Below are positions 29,387-37,860 of a DNA stretch of 64,000 nucleotides, in pieces (within the stretch, counting starts at the first letter, position 1; every line of letters starts with the position of its first letter). The position numbers were made by a program, and so were the translations under genes. The stretch is from Lachnospiraceae bacterium (GTDB taxonomy: Bacteria > Bacillota > Clostridia > Lachnospirales > Lachnospiraceae): positions 59,978-123,977 of the forward strand of contig JAILAF010000031.1 in NCBI GenBank assembly GCA_024681775.1, written 5' to 3'. Under the pieces are notes generated by a model. That model ran no database searches, was not told the DNA's origin, and worked only from the letters and a program-made list of their open reading frames with translations.

Positions 29387-31429
29387 ATGAAGAAACTGAA
29401 AAAACTGATTACACTTGTCTTGAGCATCTGTTTGTTTGCGGCACTTCCCGAAAGCGGGGTCAAAGCGCTTTCGATGCATCCGGTGGATGAGGAGAGCCCG
29501 CTTTTCGAGGAGGCTCCCGTTTACGGAGATAACGATCAGCTGCGCGCCATTGTGGCCCGCTTTTACCGGATCACGCTGCAGCGCGAGCCGGATGCGGACG
29601 GCTGGAACCACTGGGTGGAGCAGCTGGAAAACCAGCGTTCCGACGGTGCCAATCTGGCCCATAGCTTTTTCCACAGCCCGGAGTTTCTGGACCGGGAGAT
29701 CAGCAATGAAGAATATGTGACGATGCTCTATACCGCTTTCTTTGACAGAGAGCCGGATGAGGAAGGCTTCGCCGGATGGCTGGATGTGTTAACTCGCGGC
29801 GGAGACAGGAACGATCTGCTCAGGGGCTTTGTGAACTCACAGGAGTTCTCCAATCTCTGCGACCGGTTCGGAATCCTGCGGGGCTACATGATGGCCGGCG
29901 CGGTGCCTGCCAACCCCGGGATCGCACAGTTTGTTTCCAGACTCTATACCGTGGTGCTGGAGAGAAATTATGAGTCGGAAGGCTTAAACGGCTGGACCCA
30001 GAAGATCGCCGACGGGGAAGTGAATCCCTGCCATGTGGCTGCGGTGGATTTCATCGGGTCCCCCGAGTTTTCCCAGCGCGTCCTGAGTGACGGAGATTAC
30101 ATCCGTCTGCTGTACAATGCCTTTTTCGGCCGTCCCGCGGATGACGGCGGCTATGCTTACTGGATGGGTCAGATCGGCTATGGTGCCCTTCGAAACGAGA
30201 TCGTCTACGGTTTTTCCTGCTCTGCGGAGTTCCGTGATCTGGTGGAGAGCTACGGCCTGACCTACACGGAGGAGGGACATTACAATCCCAGGAATTCCAA
30301 TCCTTACACCCGCGGCATCGGCATCAAGGGTGTGCAGGGAGATCCGGATCCCTATCCCCAGGGCTTTATGAACCTGTACCTGGATGAGTTCGTCTGGAAC
30401 GAGGAATTCGGCGTTCCCTATGAATTCGAAGGAAAGACCTACTATTTCACCGGAGATCTGGACGATCCGGGCGGCAGACTCTTCTCCCGGATCCGCGAGC
30501 TCAATGAAGCGGACCGCGCCGTGAATGCGGTCTTTATCCTCAGATATACCAATTATCCTTTCCAGCAGGTGCTCTGCGATGCAAACGCGCCCGCCGGAGC
30601 AGGATACTATCTGCCCGCTTCCTCCGGAGAGGGCGGAGATACCATGCGTGCCCTGTGGACAAAGCTGGCAAGCAGACTGCAGGAGTACGGCCTCCACATC
30701 GACAATTACATCTACGGCAACGAAGCAAACTCCACCTATTACTGCTATGAGTCCTCCTTTGATGTGGCGACGAAGGCAGCAAAATATGCGGAAGGCTTCT
30801 ATGCCATGTACGATATCGTGACCCGGTACAATCCGGACACCCGGTGCTCCATCGCCATCGACCACTCCTGGAATCTGACCTTTGCTCCCAGGCAGGTGCT
30901 GCCGGCAAAGGCATTCCTGGACAATGTGGCGGCCGGCCTTGCGAAGAAGGGCAATGTGAACTGGTTCGTGAGCACCCATATGTACCCCGCCAAGGTGAAT
31001 TTCAGCAACCTCTGGGACGGCAATCCCAGCGTGACGCAGTCTCCGGACAGCGAGATGTTTGACGCCCGGAACCTGAAGATGGTGACGGACTATATCAAGA
31101 ACACCTACGGCGCACAGCACAGAGTGATGCTGACGGAGAACGGCTTTGAGAGCAATGTCTCCGGTGAGACCAATCAGGCGGCAGCCCTGGCCTACTCCTA
31201 CTATGTGGCCAAGTACAACGACATGGTGGACTGCTTCATCCTCAATGCCAACAATGAGCTGGCTGCAGGAGGAGAGTGTGATTTCTCCATCTCCGGGAAG
31301 CTGGCCGGAGCGGTGTGGAATTACCTGGACGACGGGGATCCCGCACATAAGGACTGGATCGACAGGACCTTCCTGCCGGTCATCGGCGCATCCTCCTGGA
31401 AGGACATCGTCCCGGGCTATACGGATTAA
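29387..31429 (+). CDS. Secreted protein: DUF4214 repeats plus DUF5722-like TIM-barrel domain
   Basis: The 680-residue protein has a signal peptide (KKLKKLITLVLSICLFAALP) and then two DUF4214 double units: about 44-165 (FYRITLQREPDADGWNHW, FFDREPDEEGFAGW) and 180-300 (LYTVVLERNYESEGLNGW, FFGRPADDGGYAYW). The C-terminal 380 residues look like a DUF5722-type glycosidase barrel. YGNEAN with Glu446 and LTENGFES with Glu584 resemble the acid/base and nucleophile strands of clan A glycosidases. DUF4214 is often found in S-layer-like or surface proteins. The start is ATG 29387 after AAAGGAGGAG. It is likely exported and acts on, or binds, the glycan made by this locus. The hydrolase role is inference. 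Confidence 0.8.
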   Translation: MKKLKKLITLVLSICLFAALPESGVKALSMHPVDEESPLFEEAPVYGDNDQLRAIVARFYRITLQREPDADGWNHWVEQLENQRSDGANLAHSFFHSPEFLDREISNEEYVTMLYTAFFDREPDEEGFAGWLDVLTRGGDRNDLLRGFVNSQEFSNLCDRFGILRGYMMAGAVPANPGIAQFVSRLYTVVLERNYESEGLNGWTQKIADGEVNPCHVAAVDFIGSPEFSQRVLSDGDYIRLLYNAFFGRPADDGGYAYWMGQIGYGALRNEIVYGFSCSAEFRDLVESYGLTYTEEGHYNPRNSNPYTRGIGIKGVQGDPDPYPQGFMNLYLDEFVWNEEFGVPYEFEGKTYYFTGDLDDPGGRLFSRIRELNEADRAVNAVFILRYTNYPFQQVLCDANAPAGAGYYLPASSGEGGDTMRALWTKLASRLQEYGLHIDNYIYGNEANSTYYCYESSFDVATKAAKYAEGFYAMYDIVTRYNPDTRCSIAIDHSWNLTFAPRQVLPAKAFLDNVAAGLAKKGNVNWFVSTHMYPAKVNFSNLWDGNPSVTQSPDSEMFDARNLKMVTDYIKNTYGAQHRVMLTENGFESNVSGETNQAAALAYSYYVAKYNDMVDCFILNANNELAAGGECDFSISGKLAGAVWNYLDDGDPAHKDWIDRTFLPVIGASSWKDIVPGYTD

Positions 31430-31452
31430 CGGGAGAGTAAGGATCTTTTGCA

Positions 31453-32250
31453 ATGACGATTTTTCGGGATATCATTCAAAACCGCAGGCTGATCGGAAAG
31501 CTGGCGGTGAATGACTTCAAAAAAAGATATGTGGGATCCCTTTTGGGGATCCTCTGGGCTTTCATCCAGCCTCTGGTCACCATCGTGCTGTATTATGCGG
31601 TCTTTGGTCTGATCATGCCGGATGCCCGCACCAGCGGCTCGGAAGTGCCCTTCGTGCTGTTTTTGACCGCAGGCATGGTGCCCTGGTTTTTCTTCAGTGA
31701 GGGCTTAAGCAGCGGCACGGCAGCGCTGACGGATTACAGCTACCTGGTGAAGAAGGTGGTGTTTCAGATCGATGTGCTCCCCGTGATCAAGGTGGCGGCA
31801 GCGGTGTTTACCCATGTGTTTTTCCTGGTGCTGCTGCTGATCCTGCAATGCATCTGCGGGTATCCCCCCACGATCTACACGGTGCAGGTGTTGTATTACA
31901 GTCTGTGCACCATGGCACTGGTTCTTTCCCTGGTGTATTTTACCTCCGCGGTAGTGGTGTTTTTCCGCGATCTGGGACAGCTCATCAGTGTATGTCTGCA
32001 GGTGCTGGTCTGGGCTACCCCCATCATGTGGAATCTGGACCGGATCCATAACGGTGTGATCCGCAAGATCCTTTTGATCAATCCGCTGGTGTATGTGGTG
32101 GACGGATACCGGGACGCGGTATTCCAGCATCGCTGGTTTTTCGAAAAGCCCTTCCATACCCTGTATTTCTGGGTCGCAACGATGGTGCTGATGCTCATCG
32201 GAACCTCCGTCTTTAAGAGATTAAGGGGACATTTTGCAGACGTGCTTTGA
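31453..32250 (+). CDS. wzm: Polysaccharide ABC exporter permease (Wzm/TagG-like)
   Basis: The 265-residue ABC-2 permease has six membrane helices and the N-terminal amphipathic segment NDFKKRYVGSLLGILWAFIQ typical of O-antigen and teichoic acid exporters. The C-terminal part has INPLVYVVDGYRDAVF, also typical. It forms the channel with the ATPase encoded next. ATG 31453 is preceded by AAGGA. Its stop codon lies inside the TTTGATCC/GGATCAAA hairpin at 32246-32267. Confidence 0.92.
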   Translation: MTIFRDIIQNRRLIGKLAVNDFKKRYVGSLLGILWAFIQPLVTIVLYYAVFGLIMPDARTSGSEVPFVLFLTAGMVPWFFFSEGLSSGTAALTDYSYLVKKVVFQIDVLPVIKVAAAVFTHVFFLVLLLILQCICGYPPTIYTVQVLYYSLCTMALVLSLVYFTSAVVVFFRDLGQLISVCLQVLVWATPIMWNLDRIHNGVIRKILLINPLVYVVDGYRDAVFQHRWFFEKPFHTLYFWVATMVLMLIGTSVFKRLRGHFADVL

Positions 32251-32267
32251 TCCGTAGGATCAAAGAT
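32246..32267. repeat. GATCCGTRGGATCAAA hairpin element, copy 1
   Basis: TTTGATCC (32246-32253) and GGATCAAA (32257-32264) form a perfect hairpin over the wzm stop codon. A related sequence, GATCCGTGGGATCAAAAAT, lies at 49342-49360. A looser relative (GATCCGAAAGGATCCGTA) is at 41653-41670. Confidence 0.75.
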
Positions 32268-32286
32268 GTAAAGGAAACATGAGATA

Positions 32287-33555
32287 ATGGATCAGGATAT
32301 CGCAGTATCCGTGCGGGATCTGGATAAGGTCTACCGGCTGTACAAAAAGCCCAGGGACAGGATCCGTGATTCCTTCGGATGGAAACGGAAAGGGGAGAAG
32401 CTCTATGAGGAGCGCTTCGCCCTGAACAAAGTAAACATCGAGATCCATAAGGGTGAGACCGTGGGCATCATCGGTACCAACGGCTCCGGAAAGTCCACCC
32501 TGCTGAAAGCCATTACCGGGGTCATCACGCCCACCGCGGGAGAGGTGGAGGTAAACGGCAGGATCTCCGCACTCCTGGAGCTGGGTGCCGGCTTTAACAT
32601 GGAGTACAACGGCATCGAGAATGTGTACCTGAACGGCACCATGATGGGCTTTACGGAGGAGGAGATCGACCGGCGCCTTCAGGCCATCCTGGATTTTGCC
32701 GATATCGGCGACTATGTGTATCAGCCCTGCAAGACCTATTCCAGCGGCATGTTTGTCCGCCTGGCCTTTGCCGTGGCCATCAACATCGACCCCGAGATCC
32801 TCATCGTGGATGAGGCCCTCAGCGTGGGCGATGTGTTTTTCCAGGCAAAATGCTACCGGAAATTCGAAGAGTTCAAGGCACAGGGCAGGACCATTCTCTT
32901 TGTCAGCCACGACCTGAGCAATATCAGCAAGTACTGCGACCGTGTGTATCTGCTGAACAAGGGCGTGATGCTGGGAGAGGGCACGCCCAAAAAGATGATC
33001 GACGCCTACAAGAAGGTACTGGTGGGCCAGTACGACGGCGTGGAACAGGAAATGAGTGAGGACGGCACCGACGTCAAGGCCCTGGAGTACGGGGACGGCA
33101 GAGCCGTGATCAGCGATTGCTTCATCACCGATGAGAACGGGGTCCGCACCACCTCCGTCATCAAAGGTTCGGAATTTACGGTGCACATGCAGGTGGAACT
33201 GAAGGAAGACCTGCCGGAGCCCATTTTTGCCAGCTCCTTCAAGAACGTGAAGGGGGTGGAGATCACCGGCACCAACACCATGCTGGAGAAAGCCTTTCTG
33301 CGCCCCGGGAAAAAGGGGGAAGTGCTGGAGATCACCTTTACCCAGCGCATGACACTGCAGGGCGGCGAGTATCTGGTCTCCCTGGGCTGCACCGGCTACG
33401 AGCGGGATGATTTTGTGGTGTACCACAGGCTCTACGACGTGATGCGGGTCACCGTGGTCTCGGACAAGGACACGGTGGGCTACTACGATATGGAAACAAA
33501 GATTGAGGTTCACGAGGTACATGAAGGAAGAGAAGATCGGACAGATCACACTTAA
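32287..33555 (+). CDS. wzt: Polysaccharide ABC exporter ATPase with C-terminal cargo-binding domain (Wzt-like)
   Basis: The 422-residue protein powers export through the permease encoded just before it. The ATPase domain (1-245) has Walker A GTNGSGKST near residues 63-71, the ABC signature region TYSSGMFVRLAFAVAI and Walker B ILIVDEALSVGD. The last 160 residues form a beta-rich Wzt C-terminal domain (ISDCFITDENGVRTTSVIKG to YDMETKIEVHEV). In E. coli O8/O9a this domain recognises the terminal modification of the finished chain. Proteins that do not need such recognition, like TagH, lack this particular domain. The next gene overlaps this one and could encode the capping enzyme. Confidence 0.92.
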   Translation: MDQDIAVSVRDLDKVYRLYKKPRDRIRDSFGWKRKGEKLYEERFALNKVNIEIHKGETVGIIGTNGSGKSTLLKAITGVITPTAGEVEVNGRISALLELGAGFNMEYNGIENVYLNGTMMGFTEEEIDRRLQAILDFADIGDYVYQPCKTYSSGMFVRLAFAVAINIDPEILIVDEALSVGDVFFQAKCYRKFEEFKAQGRTILFVSHDLSNISKYCDRVYLLNKGVMLGEGTPKKMIDAYKKVLVGQYDGVEQEMSEDGTDVKALEYGDGRAVISDCFITDENGVRTTSVIKGSEFTVHMQVELKEDLPEPIFASSFKNVKGVEITGTNTMLEKAFLRPGKKGEVLEITFTQRMTLQGGEYLVSLGCTGYERDDFVVYHRLYDVMRVTVVSDKDTVGYYDMETKIEVHEVHEGREDRTDHT

Positions 33556-35548
33556 TCTGGATCATTATCCCGGGGAGGATCTCTACTCCGACGGCGAGGT
33601 GGAGCAGGAGATGCTTTCCGTGGTCCGAGACCGGCCCGACGGCACCTATCAGGACGCCATCGAGGCCCATTGCAACTGGCCTTTTCTCTATCATCTGTCC
33701 CATCTGAGAGAAAACATCGTCCGCTGGGTTCCCATGCAGGGCACGGAAAAATGCCTGGAGGTGGGCAGCGGCTGCGGCGCCATCACCGGCGCCCTTTCGG
33801 AGATGTGCGGACAGGTGGACTGCGTGGATCTCTCCTTACGGCGCAGCAGGATCAACGCTTATCGCCATTGCTATTCCGACAATATCCGGATCCATGTGGG
33901 GAATTTCCAGGTGGTGGAGGAGGAACTCCCCGCCGACTATGATTATATTTTCCTCATCGGGGCCTTTGAGTACGGCGGCCTCTACATCGGCGGCGAGAAT
34001 CCCTACCGGGATTTCCTGGAAATCCTGAAAAAGCATCTGGCCCCCGGCGGGCGCATCATCATCGCCATCGAGAACAAGACCGGTATGAAGTACTGGGCAG
34101 GCTGCAGAGAGGACCACAACGGGGAATTTTTCTCCGGACTGGAGGACTATCCCTGCGGTGGTCCCGCCAGGACCTTTACCGCCAGAGAGTTGCGGCAGCT
34201 GGCCAGATCCGCGGGCTTCGGGGAGGATGCCTGCGAGATCCTCTATCCCTATCCGGATTACAAATTCATGCATACCCTTTTTTCCGACAGAAGGTTACCG
34301 GAGGTGGGGGAGTGCAAGACCAATCTGTGCAATTACGATCGGGACAGATGGGAGATCTTTGACGAGAAACTGGTTTACGACATGGTGATCCGGGACGGGA
34401 ATTTCCCCTTTTTCTCCAACTCCTACATCTGCGTGCTGGGAGAGCCCATCGATGTACGTTTCATGCGTTTTTCCAACGACCGGAAGAGCGCGTACCGGAT
34501 CTCCACCGAGATCACGGGGAAGGAAGTGATCAAGCGGGCGCTGACGAAGGATGCCTGGGAGCATCTGAAGACCATGCACGAAAACGAGGAGCGGTTGCAG
34601 AAGCGCTATGAGGGCAGCACCCTGGAGATCGTGGTGAGCGCCACCAGAGGAAGGGACAGCCTGGTCTATCCTCTGATCCGGGGACATGTCAGCCTGGAAA
34701 AAGTGCTGGATGACTATCTGTCGGACAAGCGTTTCCGGGAGTTCCGGGAGCTCTTCGCAGAGTATGCGGAGCGCATCGATTACGGAAGAGAAGCCGGGAT
34801 CAGCGACCTGGATCTGGTCTTTTCCAATGTGCTGGTGCCGAAGGAGAATCCCTTCGGTCCCTGGAAGATCATCGACTGTGAATGGACCACGCAGCGGCAG
34901 ACGGGCCCCGGAGAGATCGCGTACCGGGCGCTGTACTGCTATCTCCTGGAGGATGAGAGCAGAAAAACCTGCGATCCGGACAAGCTCCTGGATCAGATCG
35001 GCGTAACGCCGGAGATGGCGGCGGCCTACCGCTCTGCGGAGATGGAGTTCCAGAAGAGCGTTACGGGAGGCTACGCAGCCCTGGGAGAAATGCGGGAAAA
35101 CATCGGCAATCCCGTCAGGCGGCTCTCGGAGATGCAGCGCGGACTGGACGTAAAATCCGGCCCCAACTCCCGCCTGCAGATCTACGAGGATCCCGGGACC
35201 GGGTACTCCGAGGAGGTGTCCTATTTCCCCGACGGGGAGGTGGGAGACATCCCCGGCAGTAAGACCTATCACATCCGCCCTGCGGACGGGTGCCGGAACC
35301 TGCGGATCGATCCCTGCAGCAAGCCCTGCCTGGTGAAGGTGGAGCGATTGCTTTTGGGCGGCAAGCCGGCAAATGCCGCAAAGCTGCTTACCAACGGCAA
35401 GTCCCTGGGGGGCGGAGCGTACCTTTTTACCACCTCCGATCCTCAGATAGAGCTTCGCGGCTCGAAGCTGCGGCCTGAGATCCCCGGAGATGTGGAGATC
35501 ACCCTGATCGTATCCGGTATTTCGGGCAAGATTGCCGGAAGGATCTGA
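33521..35548 (+). CDS. SAM methyltransferase fused to kinase-like domain (WbdD-like architecture)
   Basis: The 675-residue protein has an N-terminal class I methyltransferase (about 50-230) with the SAM motif CLEVGSGCGAIT around Gly82, followed by VDLS and IFLIGAFEYG. Residues about 290-500 resemble an aminoglycoside/choline-type kinase: a hinge-like LVYPLIRGH, the loop SDLDLVFSN with Asp431 and Asn436 spaced like D-x4-N of that fold, and IIDCEW with Asp452 at the metal-binding position. A beta-rich C-terminal domain follows (about 560-675). ATG 33521 after GAGG is chosen over TTG 33503; it overlaps wzt by 35 bp. WbdD of E. coli O9a has the same methyltransferase-kinase order and caps the exported chain. 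The kinase part is inferred from motifs and needs a profile search. Confidence 0.72.
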   Translation: MKEEKIGQITLNLDHYPGEDLYSDGEVEQEMLSVVRDRPDGTYQDAIEAHCNWPFLYHLSHLRENIVRWVPMQGTEKCLEVGSGCGAITGALSEMCGQVDCVDLSLRRSRINAYRHCYSDNIRIHVGNFQVVEEELPADYDYIFLIGAFEYGGLYIGGENPYRDFLEILKKHLAPGGRIIIAIENKTGMKYWAGCREDHNGEFFSGLEDYPCGGPARTFTARELRQLARSAGFGEDACEILYPYPDYKFMHTLFSDRRLPEVGECKTNLCNYDRDRWEIFDEKLVYDMVIRDGNFPFFSNSYICVLGEPIDVRFMRFSNDRKSAYRISTEITGKEVIKRALTKDAWEHLKTMHENEERLQKRYEGSTLEIVVSATRGRDSLVYPLIRGHVSLEKVLDDYLSDKRFREFRELFAEYAERIDYGREAGISDLDLVFSNVLVPKENPFGPWKIIDCEWTTQRQTGPGEIAYRALYCYLLEDESRKTCDPDKLLDQIGVTPEMAAAYRSAEMEFQKSVTGGYAALGEMRENIGNPVRRLSEMQRGLDVKSGPNSRLQIYEDPGTGYSEEVSYFPDGEVGDIPGSKTYHIRPADGCRNLRIDPCSKPCLVKVERLLLGGKPANAAKLLTNGKSLGGGAYLFTTSDPQIELRGSKLRPEIPGDVEITLIVSGISGKIAGRI

Positions 35549-35552
35549 CATT

Positions 35553-37823
35553 ATGACAGAGGGAAAACAGGAAAAATCCCATAATGGGGAAGCGGATCGC
35601 TATTGCCTGGAAGTCTTCGGGCAGGTGCATCCCTATTTTCCCTGGCGCATGCAAAGAATGAGCGAGCGGGCGGAGGAAGCGAAGGTGCTTTCTGCGGACC
35701 GTTCGCTTTTTGTGCTTTCTCTGCGGGATGGCATGCGGGAAAGCGGATTTTCTGACATTAATGTCATCCTGCGGGACAGACCGGAGGATTATGCAGCGCT
35801 GACGGCCTGTGACGGAAGTCCTGCTTTTGATCTGGCGTCCGTGGCGCGCCGCTTTGTGCAGGCACACCCGCAAGGGGCACTTTTCTACGGAGATGAGGAC
35901 TGCGTGGACCCGGCGGCCGAGGTGCCGTGCGAGGATGCGAGGTTCCATTCTCCCTGGCTGAAGGGAGCGTATTCTCCGCAGCTTTTGCTGAATTGCATGT
36001 ACTTTGGCAGCATGGTGATCTTCCGCAAGGATCTGCTGCTGCGGGCGTTGAAGAAGGTGGACGGGGCGCAGGCGGGCGGAGCGCAGGCGGAAGAGACTGC
36101 CGGTCGCCCGGAAGGTGTGGGAGCCGGGAGCGGTGACGCCGCTGCGGATCCCCTGCTGCGGCTCTACGAGCTGACCCTGGAGGCGGAGAGCCTGCTGATG
36201 GCGGAAGGGAAGACGGAAGAGATCCTCCACATCCCCGAAGTCCTGTTCCACCGGAAGGCCCCCATGGGGGAGGAAGCGGACCGGTGGATGCCCTGCAGCG
36301 GCCAGGAGAGCGCAGCCCTGCGTGACCGGATCCTGCGGGAGCGGGGACTGGCGGCCCATGTAGAAGCATCCGGGGAGCGCGCGGATGAGGCGCCCGGAGC
36401 CGGGACCTCCGATGATGGGTCCGATCATGTCCCGGGGCCGGAAGCGGAGCACCCCTGTCAGGTGGTTTACGATACCCCCGGGGATCCCCTTGTTTCCGTG
36501 GTGCTTCTGTCCAAGGACCATCCCGAGGTGCTGGAGGTGGCCTTAAAGAGCTTTACGGAGCGGACGGCGTATGCCCATGTGGAGTTTCTGGTTGCCGACA
36601 ACGGCAGCAGCCCGGAGAACCGCAAAGCGTACGAAGCCCTTTCGGAGTGCTACGGCTTCCGGTATCTGGTGCATCCTTCGGAGTTTAATTTTTCCGCCAT
36701 GTGCAATCTGGGCTACCGGGAGGCGAAGGGGGATCTGATCCTCTTTTTGAACGATGATGTGGAGATCCTGCAGGGAGACTGGCTCCGGAAGATGGCGGGC
36801 CTGGCGCTGCAGCCCGGCGTGGGCGCCGTGGGAGCGAGACTCCACTATGCCCATTCGGAGCTGATCCAGCACGTGGGCGTCACCATGCTGAAGAACGGTC
36901 CCTCCCACAAACTGACGGGATTTTCCGACAGAGATGTCATCTATCACGGCGTCAACCGCCTGAACCGGGAGGTGCTCTCCGTGACGGCGGCTTGCCTTCT
37001 GGTAGGGCGCCGGAAGCTGGAGGCAGCAGGTCCTGCGTCCTGCGGCTCCTTCCCCTTTGATGAATCCCTGAAGGTGGCATACAATGATGTGGAGCTGTGT
37101 TTCCGGCTCGCCCGGGCAGGCTACCGCAACGTGCAATGCAACGAAGCGCTGCTGGATCATTACGAGTCTCTGACCCGCGGATCCGACGCCGGCAATGCGG
37201 CGAAATGGGAGCGGCTCTACGGAGAGCGCAAGGCCCTTTTTGCCCTCTATCCGGAGTATGAAGGACGGGATCCCTACTACCACCCGGATCTCATCGACAA
37301 TGCCCTGGGATATGAGGTGAATTACAAATTCCCCTGGACCGACAAGGAGATGACGGCGGAGGTCCTTCCGGAGGACGAAGGGATCCCCGGGAAGCGCTTA
37401 AACGCCGGCCCCCTGAGGGCCCGCATCGACGAAGCGGTCTATGACCCTGCGCCCTATCCCGGCGCGCCGGACACCTGCGTGATCCGGGGCTGGGTCCTTC
37501 CTCTGGCTGCCATGGGCGGCAAGGCGGGGAAGGTATTCGGATGCCTGTTCCCTGCAGGGAGATCGGAAGCGGTGCTGCGTGCGGACAGGATCCTTACCCT
37601 GACCGCAGCGGACGGGCAAAAGATCCGCGCTGTGGCCGTACCCATGTATCGCAGCGATCTGGAGGCGGCTTTTTCGGGATGCCCCATGGCGGGGATGGCG
37701 GGATTTTTCCTGCGACTGCCCGCAGAGGCCCTGCAAAAGGGCACCTGGCGCATCGGCATTACGCTGCGCGCGGGGGATGCAGTCACGGGAAGTAAGGATA
37801 CGAAAGCGGTGCTTTCGCTGTAA
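35553..37823 (+). CDS. Two-domain GT2-like glycosyltransferase, first domain degenerate
   Basis: The 756-residue protein has a complete GT2 domain from about residue 310 (SVVLLSKDHPEVLEVALKSF). It carries the nucleotide/metal motif LNDDVEI at 399-405 and the rhamnosyltransferase-like AYNDVELCFRLARAGYRN. The first 290 residues keep only pieces of a GT2 fold (ALFYGDEDCVDP, HSPWLKGAYSPQLLLNCMYF) and are interrupted by low-complexity Gly/Ala/Glu linkers (about 175-205 and 275-305). So the N-terminal domain is probably inactive or structural. A C-terminal beta domain follows residue 630. ATG 35553 is preferred to TTG 35532. It is co-transcribed with the genes on both sides. Confidence 0.82.
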   Translation: MTEGKQEKSHNGEADRYCLEVFGQVHPYFPWRMQRMSERAEEAKVLSADRSLFVLSLRDGMRESGFSDINVILRDRPEDYAALTACDGSPAFDLASVARRFVQAHPQGALFYGDEDCVDPAAEVPCEDARFHSPWLKGAYSPQLLLNCMYFGSMVIFRKDLLLRALKKVDGAQAGGAQAEETAGRPEGVGAGSGDAAADPLLRLYELTLEAESLLMAEGKTEEILHIPEVLFHRKAPMGEEADRWMPCSGQESAALRDRILRERGLAAHVEASGERADEAPGAGTSDDGSDHVPGPEAEHPCQVVYDTPGDPLVSVVLLSKDHPEVLEVALKSFTERTAYAHVEFLVADNGSSPENRKAYEALSECYGFRYLVHPSEFNFSAMCNLGYREAKGDLILFLNDDVEILQGDWLRKMAGLALQPGVGAVGARLHYAHSELIQHVGVTMLKNGPSHKLTGFSDRDVIYHGVNRLNREVLSVTAACLLVGRRKLEAAGPASCGSFPFDESLKVAYNDVELCFRLARAGYRNVQCNEALLDHYESLTRGSDAGNAAKWERLYGERKALFALYPEYEGRDPYYHPDLIDNALGYEVNYKFPWTDKEMTAEVLPEDEGIPGKRLNAGPLRARIDEAVYDPAPYPGAPDTCVIRGWVLPLAAMGGKAGKVFGCLFPAGRSEAVLRADRILTLTAADGQKIRAVAVPMYRSDLEAAFSGCPMAGMAGFFLRLPAEALQKGTWRIGITLRAGDAVTGSKDTKAVLSL

Positions 37824-37860
37824 GAAACGGCGGGCCCCAGGGCCTGCGCAAGGAGTGACC

